Source: UBA7985 sp965661545
GTDB lineage: Bacteria > Pseudomonadota > Alphaproteobacteria > UBA7985
Direction of reading: 5' to 3'
NCBI GenBank assembly: GCA_965661545.1
Contig: CBFIEF010000013.1
Location: 1 to 64,000, forward strand
DNA: 64,000 nt
In this document: in pieces, positions 7,610 to 15,546 of the stretch
Numbering within the stretch: the first letter of the stretch is position 1
Layout: each line of letters begins with the position of its first letter
Position numbers and translations under genes: made by a program
Notes under the pieces: generated by a model
What the model was told of the DNA's origin: nothing
Databases searched by the model: none
Seen by the model: only the letters and a program-made list of their open reading frames with translations

Positions 7610-8040
7610 GCCGACCCAGCCATCAAATACTCCAGACCCAGCAGATCTTCGCAGTCATCGGTGGTGATGAGCACCAAGCCGTCCGTCATCGCCTGTGCAG
7701 CGATCATGTTGCGCAAGGGGTCAGAGATATCGCTATCGCGTTCGAATGTGGCAGCCAAGCGGGCGGCGGGGCTGGAGATGTCTAGTTCTTGGAATTGGTA
7801 GACGAACTTCACCTGCTTAAACCGCTCAACCAGCGGCTCAACCTCCGGCAAAATGCCCTTGGAGTACTTGTAAGAAAGCTCAAACACCGAAGCCGCCGAT
7901 ACGTAAACCGGCGCTGAGGTATGCTGAATCAAATCGGCGACCGCAGGAGAAAGCCGCGGGTCGGCGTTGACGAACCAGACCAAAACAGCCGTGTCGAGCA
8001 AATACCCTTTGGGTTCCCCTGTAGGAGCAGCTTGGGCCAC
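7606..8040 (-). CDS. PIN-domain ribonuclease toxin, VapC-like
   Basis: The 144-residue protein has the PIN acidic residues D16 (LLDTAVLVWF), E54 (SVFELSYK), D107 (SDISDP) and D128/D129 (LITTDD). In most members the fourth motif reads DPFDR; here it reads DPLRN, so Asn111 stands where a second Asp is frequent. The toxin cleaves RNA in other systems. It begins with GTG just 2 bases after the stop of a small upstream gene, the usual antitoxin-toxin order. The first 10 residues (MAQAAPTGEP) are extra and probably disordered. It is probably a complete type II toxin; activity is not shown by sequence. Confidence 0.8.
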   Translation of the reverse strand: MAQAAPTGEPKGYLLDTAVLVWFVNADPRLSPAVADLIQHTSAPVYVSAASVFELSYKYSKGILPEVEPLVERFKQVKFVYQFQELDISSPAARLAATFERDSDISDPLRNMIAAQAMTDGLVLITTDDCEDLLGLEYLMAGSA

Positions 8041-8042
8041 GC

Positions 8043-8240
8043 TCAGCTCCCCGTCTCAGGCGCTTGCGGATACAGCGGGCGCAGGACTTCGTCCGGGTCA
8101 GACGCCGCGATGGTGCCAAAGTAACCCGGTGCTGGCCGGTTGGATGTCCCTTGGCTCGGCACAGAGATCGAGCGCGCGGGCAGGCCATTTTTCTGCGTGT
8201 TCAGGACACCAGCAGTATCAGCAGACAATCCATCATCCAT
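8043..8240 (-). CDS. Putative antitoxin partner of the PIN toxin
   Basis: From ATG 8240 this encodes 65 residues (MDDGLSADTAG... ending APGYFGTIAASDPDEVLRPLYPQAPETGS). The frame stays open to 8348, but that start would lie inside holC, so a downstream start is more likely. I see no ribbon-helix-helix, AbrB or Phd DNA-binding pattern in the N-terminus. The C-terminus is proline-rich and acidic, as expected for a toxin-binding tail. The antitoxin role rests on position, 2 bases upstream of the toxin. Start and even reality of the frame are uncertain. Confidence 0.45.
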   Translation of the reverse strand: MDDGLSADTAGVLNTQKNGLPARSISVPSQGTSNRPAPGYFGTIAASDPDEVLRPLYPQAPETGS

Positions 8241-8325
8241 TCGTCTCTGGCCTCGCTTCCCGGTCAGCTCTAACCGGGCTGAGAAATAAACACAATTTTT
8301 GAACACGAATTGAACGGGCATCGAG

Positions 8326-8781
8326 CTAGGCTCGCTTCTCCCATCCACCGCGTTGATTCTGCTGCCAATAACTCAACTCTGGCGCGCTTTCCAGACTTTT
8401 CATCGATGACCACCGGGTCCGAGCCTCGGCAACCGACGCCTCATGCCGTCCGTCAAACAGAATGCAGCAAACCGCAAAGGCGTCAAAGCCATCAGATGCC
8501 GCACCGTCGGTAACGAACAAATACGACCCTGCGCCGGGGTTATCCAAACCCGTGGTCAGCCAGATGGGTTGATCCTGGGCAAACCCTGTTTCCTCGTGCC
8601 CATGGGGCAGGAATTCGGCGTCATTGAAGGTCCACAACGCTTCATCAATATCGCTCAACCGTTCCGGCGTGGAACAGCGAACGACAGCGCGGGCGTCGCG
8701 TTCCAGCGTGCGCTTGAGCATGATCGGAAGAGCGTCTTCCAACCGCGAGCGCGTCAGGTGGTAAAATCGAACGTCGGTCAT
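8326..8781 (-). CDS. holC: DNA polymerase III chi subunit
   Basis: This 151-residue protein follows the HolC pattern: DVRFYHLTRSRLEDALPIMLKRTLERDARAVVRC at the start, LWTFNDAEFLPHGH (about 49-62), a PIWLTTG segment and VCCILFDGRH near 105-114. HolC binds single-strand-binding protein and the clamp-loader tau-psi subunits of the replicase. The ATG overlaps the stop of the helicase gene by 4 bases (ATGA). In many alphaproteobacteria holC follows pepA, so its position behind a repair helicase is less usual. The end carries no obvious terminator before the toxin operon. Confidence 0.88.
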   Translation of the reverse strand: MTDVRFYHLTRSRLEDALPIMLKRTLERDARAVVRCSTPERLSDIDEALWTFNDAEFLPHGHEETGFAQDQPIWLTTGLDNPGAGSYLFVTDGAASDGFDAFAVCCILFDGRHEASVAEARTRWSSMKSLESAPELSYWQQNQRGGWEKRA

Positions 8782-11306
8782 TGTTTGCCAGTGCCGTTGC
8801 TGTTGGCTGCGAGCGCGCGTGCCATGGCGTCCATGTCCATGGAGGCGCTGAGTTCAGTTTCATCACCAATGGCCTCATCAATCAATGCCGCAGCGCTTTG
8901 ATCGAGGATTTCGTCAGGCGTAGAGCTGGCTGAAGCCACACCTTCGCGGCCAATGTCCAGCATGACAGGCACGGCCATAGGGGAGACACGCGGCAGATGG
9001 ATGTGCTCGATTTGCCCTTGGAACCGAACCAGCATGTCCGCCAAACGGCTCACATCGGTCAGTCCCCCCGCTGCGTCCTGCCGTGTGGCGCGCAGCAAGA
9101 CGTGATCGGGCTCGTGCCGGCGCAAGACGTCGTAGATGATGTCATTGTTGAACGTGACTTGCCGCCGATTTTTCTTAGGCCCCATGACGTTTTGATCAAT
9201 CAAACCGCCAATGACAGCGCAGCGGCGGAACGTGCGCTTGAGCATGGTGCTCTCATCCATCCACGCCTCGAGATCGTCGCCCAACATGTCCTGATCAAAC
9301 AGTTCTTCGACCTGCTCTCGCGTTTCGGGCACGCGCAAGGACCAGGTGGCGATGCAGTAATCCGATGCAACAAACCCCAGCGGCGCATAGCCAAAACGCT
9401 CTAACCGCTTGGTCAGCAGCATGCCGAGGGTTTGATGCGCGTTACGCCCTTCGAAGCAATAGGCCACAAGGTATGTGCGATCCCCACGCGGGAACGTTTC
9501 TACCAGCAACTTATCGGCAGAGGGCAAGAGCGACTTTGCTTGCTGCAACTGCAACCACTCGCGCACAGGATCGGGCAGTTTGGGCCACTCGTTGGGGTCT
9601 TCGAGCATGACGCGCACGCGGTCTGCCAAATTCGCCGTCAGCGGCTGTCGGCCACCACCGTAAGCCGGAACGGCGGGTTCACGCACACTGCGATGGGCCT
9701 TGCGGCAAATCAGGCTGGTTTCATCGATCTTAACGAACTCCAGCAGGCGGCCTGCGAAGATAAAGGTGTCGCCGGGGCGCAGGCCGTTGGCAAACAGCTC
9801 CTCAACCTCTCCCAAGGCTTTGCCATAGCCATTGCCCAAGCGAACCTTGAGCGTCGTGGCCTCGACGATTGTGCCGATGTTCATGCGGTAGCGCTTGGCA
9901 TGATGCTGGTCTGCGATCCCACGCCGTCCATCACCCAAGGTCACCAGCCGCTTGAACCGCTCATAGGCCCGCAAGGCATAGCCCCCGTCGGTGACAAACT
10001 TCAGCGTGTCATCGAAGTCTTTCCGGCTGAGGTCGCGGAAGGGGCGCGCAGTGATTACTTCAGCATAGAGCGCGTCGGGATGAAACGGCCAGGCACAGCT
10101 CATACCGATCAAGTGTTGAGCCAAGACGTCGAGGCCACCGGGCCGGATGGGGTCGCCGTCGAGTTCTTCGTCAAACACCCCGTCCATGCAGGCTTGACAC
10201 TCCAACACTTCAAACCGGTTTGCCGGGACCAGAACCGCGCGACTGGCTTCATCGAAGCGGTGGTTCGCGCGGCCAATGCGCTGCATCAGGCGACTGACGC
10301 CCTTGGGTGCGCCCACCTGCACCACCAGATCCACGTCGCCCCAATCGATCCCCAGCTCAAGCGATGACGTCGCCACCACCGATTGCAGCGTTCCCGCCGC
10401 CATCGCCGCCTCAACCTTGCGCCGTTGTTCGCGGTCCAAAGAGCCGTGGTGCATGGCAATGGCCAAACCATCCTCATTGAGCCGCCACAGCTCGGCGAAG
10501 CACAACTCGGCCTGTGCGCGGGTGTTGACAAAAATGATCGACATGCCCGCATCGCGGATCAGCTCATAGACGCCCTCCATCGCGTGAACGCCCATGTGGC
10601 CAGACCATGGCATGTGGACGTGGTCTTCGGGGGTTAGAATGCGAATATCGGGTTTCTTCTTAGGCCGGCCACGCACATGAACCACGCGATCCGACGGACG
10701 GCCATCGGGAGAGAGCCAGTCGAGCAAAACCTGCTCCTCCGCCACCGTTGCGGACAGGCCCACGCGCCGATGATCCGGCGCCAAGGACTGCAAACGCGCC
10801 AACCCCAGCGACAGCAGCACGCCGCGCTTGTTCGGGGCCAGCGCATGCAGCTCATCAAGGATCACACAGCGCAGGTTGGCGAACAGCCGGTCGCTGTCCT
10901 CTAGCGACAGCAGCAGGGCGAGGCTCTCGGGTGTGGTCATCAGGATGTTGGGCGGGTTCTCCCGCTGGCGCGCGCGGCGGTTTGGCGGCGTGTCGCCGGT
11001 GCGGGCTTCAGCGGTGATGGGCAAATCCATCTCGCTCAGCGGTGTTTCCAGGTTCCGCCGGATGTTGGTGGCCAGCGCCTTCAGCGGCGAAATATAGATC
11101 GTGTGCAAGCCCTCAAAATCCGGCTGCTCGGCCAGCTCGACCAGCGAAGGCAAGAACCCAGCCAGCGTCTTACCCCCACCTGTGGGTGCAGTCAGCAGCG
11201 CGGATTGACCCGCGCGCGCAGCGGCCAGCATGGCAAGCTGATGCTCATGCGCCTGCCAACCACGGGCGACAAACCAGTCTTGAAACACCGTTGGTAAGGC
11301 GGTCAC
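8778..11306 (-). CDS. Lhr-like DEXH helicase (ligase-associated DNA damage response type)
   Basis: The 842-residue protein is an SF2 helicase: Walker A LTAPTGGGKT (about 38-47), motif II VILDELHAL, motif III GLSATV, motif V/VI ATSSLELGIDWGDVDLV and QRIGRANHR. This is the Lhr-core layout with winged-helix and beta-barrel domains after about residue 400. Family members unwind DNA/RNA 3' to 5' and are found with an ATP-dependent ligase in a DNA-damage operon. No ligase or partner nuclease (PdeM-type) gene lies in this window, so the usual linkage is broken here. It begins with GTG overlapping the previous stop by 4 bases and ends overlapping holC by 4 bases. Confidence 0.9.
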   Translation of the reverse strand: MTALPTVFQDWFVARGWQAHEHQLAMLAAARAGQSALLTAPTGGGKTLAGFLPSLVELAEQPDFEGLHTIYISPLKALATNIRRNLETPLSEMDLPITAEARTGDTPPNRRARQRENPPNILMTTPESLALLLSLEDSDRLFANLRCVILDELHALAPNKRGVLLSLGLARLQSLAPDHRRVGLSATVAEEQVLLDWLSPDGRPSDRVVHVRGRPKKKPDIRILTPEDHVHMPWSGHMGVHAMEGVYELIRDAGMSIIFVNTRAQAELCFAELWRLNEDGLAIAMHHGSLDREQRRKVEAAMAAGTLQSVVATSSLELGIDWGDVDLVVQVGAPKGVSRLMQRIGRANHRFDEASRAVLVPANRFEVLECQACMDGVFDEELDGDPIRPGGLDVLAQHLIGMSCAWPFHPDALYAEVITARPFRDLSRKDFDDTLKFVTDGGYALRAYERFKRLVTLGDGRRGIADQHHAKRYRMNIGTIVEATTLKVRLGNGYGKALGEVEELFANGLRPGDTFIFAGRLLEFVKIDETSLICRKAHRSVREPAVPAYGGGRQPLTANLADRVRVMLEDPNEWPKLPDPVREWLQLQQAKSLLPSADKLLVETFPRGDRTYLVAYCFEGRNAHQTLGMLLTKRLERFGYAPLGFVASDYCIATWSLRVPETREQVEELFDQDMLGDDLEAWMDESTMLKRTFRRCAVIGGLIDQNVMGPKKNRRQVTFNNDIIYDVLRRHEPDHVLLRATRQDAAGGLTDVSRLADMLVRFQGQIEHIHLPRVSPMAVPVMLDIGREGVASASSTPDEILDQSAAALIDEAIGDETELSASMDMDAMARALAANSNGTGKQ

Positions 11307-12178
11307 GGCGCCTCCGCTCTGAAGGCGTCTATAACGGCAATCACATCGTCAAAAGACGCTCTCAGCCCCTTGTAATCCCGCTCCGCGGGGGTCAAGGCGA
11401 GCAAGTATTCCCGCAAGCGATCAAGCGCGCCGGGGTGCTTGGCCAGCTGTGCCAGCGGATCGAGATAGATGCGAACGGTGAAAAGAATATCACCGCTGTC
11501 AGGCAGCTTGCGCAGGGTCTGACGTTCGACCCGAATGAACGAAGCTGAATCCAGGGTATGGCGGTCGGGGTTCGCCTCTCGACTGCGGGCAGAATAGGGA
11601 TGGTGGAGCGTGGCGGTGGGATAGAGGCTCCAGTTCATACGCTGAACCGGCTGCTCGACCTTCAAGCCATCAAAAATTCGCCCCATCAGGCTGGCGTTGC
11701 GCGTGCCGGGCCCGAATTCGGGGACGTTGCCGTGGATCTGGTCGAGCGGCAGGCTGAACTTCTCCGCCAGCGACCAGCTCGAAGGGAAGTGCAACGCCGC
11801 CGCCACAAGCCGCCAGCCGCTGTTGTCTCGGCGCAGGAGCAGCAAATCTTCCTGCACCAAGCGCGCTGCTTCGAGCAGGTCGGCACCGCCGCTGTCTGGC
11901 GGCAGGGGGATGTGAGCGTGGTGCCGGGTTAGGTTGTCGGTGATCAGCGCGCGGACTTCGGCTTGGGCCTGTGCGGTACCAGTCTCTTCGCGAAACACAG
12001 CGTCGCCTTGGCTGGCTGTGAGGCGATCTTTCTCAGCGCGGTACGGCTCGATCTGGTCATCGACCTCGAACCATTGGGCAAGATTCAAAGGCTTGAGACC
12101 GATGCGAAACAAAGGCTCCAACCGCTCGCCACCGAAACGGACGGGGCCCGATGACGCTTTGGCAGAATCGGTCATCAC
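11303..12178 (-). CDS. Heme-dependent oxidative N-demethylase family protein (DUF3445)
   Basis: This 291-residue protein has the DUF3445 signatures: LEPLFRIGLKPLNLAQWFEVD near the start, LVQEDLLLLRR..GWRLVAAALHFPSSWSLAEKFSLPLDQIHGNVPEFG in the middle (about 107-157) and RVERQTLRKLPDSGDILFTVRIYLDP later. The best-studied member is a PAS-fold haem enzyme that oxidatively demethylates dimethylamine. The partner reductase/ferredoxin genes of known dimethylamine monooxygenases are absent nearby, so the substrate is unknown. Translation may start at GTG 12178 or ATG 12175; the start overlaps the amidotransferase stop. It sits in the agmatinase operon, which suggests nitrogen-compound breakdown. Confidence 0.8.
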   Translation of the reverse strand: MMTDSAKASSGPVRFGGERLEPLFRIGLKPLNLAQWFEVDDQIEPYRAEKDRLTASQGDAVFREETGTAQAQAEVRALITDNLTRHHAHIPLPPDSGGADLLEAARLVQEDLLLLRRDNSGWRLVAAALHFPSSWSLAEKFSLPLDQIHGNVPEFGPGTRNASLMGRIFDGLKVEQPVQRMNWSLYPTATLHHPYSARSREANPDRHTLDSASFIRVERQTLRKLPDSGDILFTVRIYLDPLAQLAKHPGALDRLREYLLALTPAERDYKGLRASFDDVIAVIDAFRAEAP

Positions 12179-12864
12179 TGGGGCTGATCTCCTGCCGCCT
12201 GGTGGAAAAACGCCTGAATCTGCGCCCCCATGATGGCGTTATCCAGCGGCCGGTGGAGGACTTCACGGGCGCCTTGCAGAACCTCAGGCGCCAGACGGTC
12301 AGCGTAAGCTTCGGTCAAGTCTGTGATGAATTGAGTGCTGAATTCAGGGTGCGGCTGGAAGCTGAGCGCTTTGCCGGTGTAGGCCAACCCAGCAAAGGCG
12401 CAGAAATCAGTCTCCGCGATGACGGTGGCGTCCTTTGGCAGCGCTGTCACCTGATCCTGATGCACGGCAACGATGGTTTGTGCGGGGCCCTCCCGAAAAC
12501 GATATTCGACAGGGCCAAAGGACCAACCGCCGGAGAACTTCTCGACCGTACCGCCTAGAGCTTGGGCGAGGATTTGGTGGCCGAAGCAGATGCCGACGAT
12601 GGGCACCTCCGCGGCATAGGCTTCACGCAAAAACGCCTCGAGCGGGGGGATCCATTGGTGGTCCTCATAGGCGCCCGAGCGCGATCCTGACACCAGCCAG
12701 CCATTTTGTTCGGTGATGCTGTCGGGAAACGCGCCGTCCACAACGACGTAAGGCGTGCACTCAAACCCCTCCCCCAGCATGTCGGCATAGAGGTCGCGGT
12801 ACGTGCCGTAGCGGGCTTTGATCTCGTCGGTGAAATGCCCGCACATGAGAATACCGATTTTCAT
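12175..12864 (-). CDS. Class I glutamine amidotransferase-like hydrolase
   Basis: From ATG 12864 (GGTGGAG site 8 bases upstream) the protein has 229 residues. The triad is visible: nucleophile Cys in VGICFGHQ, His and Glu in FQPHPEFS. The oxyanion strand is WLVSGSRSGAYEDH. It is a free-standing GATase1 domain without a synthetase partner. Free-standing members hydrolyse gamma-glutamyl amides. Here it sits 20 bases after the agmatinase gene, and a gamma-glutamyl-putrescine type operon lies just upstream, so it may serve as the gamma-glutamyl-GABA hydrolase (the PuuD role). That role is inference; it is not of the peptidase C26 type as PuuD is. Confidence 0.83.
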   Translation of the reverse strand: MKIGILMCGHFTDEIKARYGTYRDLYADMLGEGFECTPYVVVDGAFPDSITEQNGWLVSGSRSGAYEDHQWIPPLEAFLREAYAAEVPIVGICFGHQILAQALGGTVEKFSGGWSFGPVEYRFREGPAQTIVAVHQDQVTALPKDATVIAETDFCAFAGLAYTGKALSFQPHPEFSTQFITDLTEAYADRLAPEVLQGAREVLHRPLDNAIMGAQIQAFFHQAAGDQPQ

Positions 12865-12884
12865 AGGCTCAACTCCACCTTTGG

Positions 12885-13880
12885 TTACCATAGTCCTCGA
12901 TGCCGCCGCTGTGCCATGACGCACAGCCAATCAAACGCAACGGTAGCCGCCGCAATGGCCGTGATTTCGGCGTGATCAAAAGGGGGTGAGACTTCGACCA
13001 AATCCATGCCGATCATGTTGACAGCACCCAGCCCCCGGATCAGCTCCAGAGCTTGCCACGTTGCGAGACCGCCGCTGACCGGGGTACCCGTGCCCGGCGC
13101 AAATGCGGGATCGAGCACGTCGATATCGAAACTGAGGTAAACTGGCCGATCCCCAACGCGCGCACGAATGGCGTCTAGCGTTGCATCGATGCCGTGACGG
13201 TGCACCCACGGCGCCGACAAAACCTCGATGCCGACATCAATGTCATTGTGGGTGCGCAAGCCTACTTGAATAGAATGATCCACGTCGATCAATCCTTCGT
13301 TCACGGCAGAGAGGAACATGGTGCCGTGGTCCAGCGGGCCAGAGCTTGCCCAAGTATCGCAGTGGGCGTCAAACTGCAGCAGCGCGACGGGGCCGTGCTT
13401 GGCTGCGTGGGCTTTGATCAACGGATAGGCGATGAAGTGGTCACCGCCAATGGTGAGCATGGTGGTGTCCGTCTCGAGAATGGCGCGCGCGTGGCTCTCA
13501 ATGGCATCGGGAACGGACATGGGGGAGTGCGGGTCTAGCGCGCAGTCGCCGAAATCCACGACGCCAAGGGTGTCGAAGGGGTCGAAGCCAAAAGGGAAAC
13601 TTTTAAGCTCGGCCAATTGCACCGATGCCGCGCGCACGGCCCGCGGTCCCAACCGGGTACCCGGGCGATAGGTCACGGCGCTATCAAAGGGCACACCAGA
13701 AACCGCAATATCAACGCCGTCCAGTTCCCGCGAATATTTGCGCCGCAAGAACGAAAGGGCTCCGGCGTAAGTCAGCTCATAAGCAGTGCCCCGCACGCCG
13801 TCCTTGCGCCATGCCTGATCCATGATCTCTTCGTTGCCGGTTGGCGTTCCTTGCTGGGCGCGCTGAGGGGTGTCGGACAT
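12885..13880 (-). CDS. speB: Agmatinase
   Basis: The 331-residue protein belongs to the arginase/agmatinase family. The dimanganese ligands are in TIGGDHFIAYP, LQFDAHCDTW and LSFDIDVLDPAFAPGTGTP. It converts agmatine to putrescine and urea in the cytosol. The N-terminal MSDTPQRAQQGTPTGNEE extension is longer than in E. coli SpeB but common in marine relatives. The ATG has AAGGA 8 bases upstream. It heads the operon speB-amidotransferase-N-demethylase-helicase-holC and lies downstream of the polyamine operon, separated by a 349-base repeat-rich gap. Related guanidino hydrolases (guanidinobutyrase) cannot be excluded. Confidence 0.87.
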   Translation of the reverse strand: MSDTPQRAQQGTPTGNEEIMDQAWRKDGVRGTAYELTYAGALSFLRRKYSRELDGVDIAVSGVPFDSAVTYRPGTRLGPRAVRAASVQLAELKSFPFGFDPFDTLGVVDFGDCALDPHSPMSVPDAIESHARAILETDTTMLTIGGDHFIAYPLIKAHAAKHGPVALLQFDAHCDTWASSGPLDHGTMFLSAVNEGLIDVDHSIQVGLRTHNDIDVGIEVLSAPWVHRHGIDATLDAIRARVGDRPVYLSFDIDVLDPAFAPGTGTPVSGGLATWQALELIRGLGAVNMIGMDLVEVSPPFDHAEITAIAAATVAFDWLCVMAQRRHRGLW

Positions 13881-13990
13881 GAGAGGAATCCTTGCTGCAG
13901 ATGAGATGTTCGAAGCCTAGAGCGAGGCTGGCCGAGAAGCAATTGGTGGCGTGATTACCGCTCAAGGGCTTCGCCCTTTCCCGGCAACCC

Positions 13991-14033
13991 CGCGCAAGCA
14001 GATCGCCGGCGCAGCCGGCGTCCTGCTTGCGCG
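13991..14033. repeat. Nested palindrome, GCGCAAGCAG family
   Basis: Outer arms CGCGCAAGCAG (13991-14001) and CTGCTTGCGCG (14023-14033) are perfect, and inner arms CGCCGGC (14004-14010) and GCCGGCG (14014-14020) are perfect around GCA. The left arm and inner sequence match one end of the repeat copies at 14172 and 61482. Confidence 0.75.
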
Positions 14034-14171
14034 TGGCTGACGATTGCCCGTCAGGGTAATCGTCAGACGCGCCACCCGCGTTGTTTCATCATGGTGCACA
14101 GTAGTCTTAGAGTGAAAGAACACGTGGTGGCGCCGTCATGCCCCGTGCGCTTCGCGCCCGTGGCACGACCC

Positions 14172-14220
14172 CGCGCAAGTTGGTCGCCGGCTCCGCCGTC
14201 GGTCGGGCTGCGCCCTCCAT
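14172..14220 (-). repeat. Dispersed intergenic repeat, reverse copy
   Basis: Read on the minus strand it runs ATGGAGGGCGCAGCCCGACC, then GACGGCGGAGCCGGCGAC, then CTTGCGCG. It aligns over about 48 bases with the element at 61482-61529 and less closely with those at 32614 and 61398. Confidence 0.7.
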
Positions 14221-14229
14221 TACACCCCG

Positions 14230-15546
14230 CTAAATGCGGTCTCTAAAGGCGTACCAACTCATGGCGGCGAACAACAGGGGCTGACGCCAGCGGCCTCCGC
14301 CGGGAAACTTTGGTGTTGGAATCCGCTGCATCACGCGAAAGTCCTGATCGTCACCGTCCAAGAAGTCGGCAAAGATCTTGCCCGACCGCGTGGCCATAGC
14401 CAGCCCCGAGCCCGAATAGCCCGACATGGAGTAAATCCCCCCGCCCAGCTCCGCGAAATCTGGCAACCGGGGCATGGTGATCCCTAGCGTCCCGCCCCAA
14501 CCGTAATCCAATCTCACATCCTTGAGCTGTGGAAACAGCGCCAGAAGTGGCTTTGTCACGAATTCTTCGATCCGCCCGTGGAACTTGTAGCCATAGGTCT
14601 CCCCCCCGCCAAACAGCAGCCGGCGATCCTCGCTCAAGCGATAGTAGTTGACCACAAAACGGCTGTCCGCCACAGCCACGTCATCACGGATCAACCCCCG
14701 CGCGGCCTCTTCGGTCATCGGTTCGGTCGCTACCACAAATGAGTTGATCGGCATCACCTTGGCCGATGTCTGCGGCTCCAGCCCACACAAGTATCCGTTG
14801 CAAGCGTACAGGATTGTCTTCGCCCGCACGGCGGCGCCTGAGTCAGTCCGCACCACGTGCGGATCCCCGCGCTCAACCTCAACCACCGGCGAGCGTTCAA
14901 AGATCTGCGCCGCAGCGGCCTCCGCTGCCCGCGCCAAGCCCAGCGCGAGGTTCAGCGGGTGGCAATGCCCGCCGCCCATATCCAGTGTCGCCCCAAAGCA
15001 CCCCGCCGCACCGAGCATCTCCGGCAGCTCCTCCCGATCCACAAAGCGAATTTGGTTGTAGCCGTATTCCTCATTCAGTTTTCGCACGTAATCCCGGCTG
15101 TGTGCATCAAATCGGGCGCGATGGTTGGTGTAGAGAAGCCCGGGCTTATAACCGATGGGGATATCGTGCTTTGCGGCAAGCTCTTGGACCAATAACGGCG
15201 CCTCGACGCCTATGCGGTAGGCCTCTCGCGCATCATCAACACCGATCAGCTCCTCGAGCTCGTCCTGCTCGACCCGCTGGCCCACGCCGGCTTGACCACC
15301 GTTGCGCCCAGATGCGCCCCAACCCGCGCGATGGGCATCCAGCACAACCACCGACCGCCCGCGCTCTGCGCAGTGCAAAGCCGAACTCAGCCCCGTAAAA
15401 CCACCGCCTATGATGCAAATATCCGCCTCAACCGTGCCGGTCAGCGCAGGGCGGTCCACAGCCCCCACAGCCGTCGCAGCATAGTACGACGGCGGGTAAC
15501 GCCCAACGGCGTCGTCATTCTTGTAAAGCAGTGACGTATCAGACAT
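14230..15546 (-). CDS. puuB: FAD-dependent oxidoreductase, gamma-glutamylputrescine oxidase-like
   Basis: From ATG 15546 the protein has 438 residues. It has a Rossmann FAD motif near residue 45 (DICIIGGGFTGLSSALHCAERG), the GASGRNGGQ segment and a C-terminal GGIYSMSGYSGSGLAMAT typical of DAO/PuuB enzymes. It would oxidise gamma-glutamyl-putrescine to the aldehyde, releasing ammonia and hydrogen peroxide. The start overlaps the stop of the glutamine-synthetase-like gene by 8 bases (ATGTCTGA), so they are co-translated; in-frame codons up to 15597 lie inside that gene. Context (GS-like gene, aminotransferase, agmatinase) supports polyamine use, though related amine substrates are possible. Confidence 0.82.
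   Translation of the reverse strand: MSDTSLLYKNDDAVGRYPPSYYAATAVGAVDRPALTGTVEADICIIGGGFTGLSSALHCAERGRSVVVLDAHRAGWGASGRNGGQAGVGQRVEQDELEELIGVDDAREAYRIGVEAPLLVQELAAKHDIPIGYKPGLLYTNHRARFDAHSRDYVRKLNEEYGYNQIRFVDREELPEMLGAAGCFGATLDMGGGHCHPLNLALGLARAAEAAAAQIFERSPVVEVERGDPHVVRTDSGAAVRAKTILYACNGYLCGLEPQTSAKVMPINSFVVATEPMTEEAARGLIRDDVAVADSRFVVNYYRLSEDRRLLFGGGETYGYKFHGRIEEFVTKPLLALFPQLKDVRLDYGWGGTLGITMPRLPDFAELGGGIYSMSGYSGSGLAMATRSGKIFADFLDGDDQDFRVMQRIPTPKFPGGGRWRQPLLFAAMSWYAFRDRI

Larger units (their letters stand above)
13881..14229. other. 349-base intergenic region rich in inverted repeats
   Basis: No coding potential was seen. It contains a CTCAAGGGCTTCGCCCTT hairpin (from about 13961), a nested palindrome at 13991-14033, an 8-base inverted repeat TGACGATT...AATCGTCA (14038-14065) and a reverse copy of a dispersed repeat at 14172-14220. 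The structures lie between the last gene of the gamma-glutamyl-putrescine operon (whose transcription ends here) and its upstream speB on the same strand direction. They may act as terminators or mRNA stabilisers. Confidence 0.6.

Noticed and set aside
9432..10367. 311-codon open frame on the plus strand
   Set aside because: It lies opposite the Lhr-like helicase, has no family pattern and is a by-product of GC-rich codon use.
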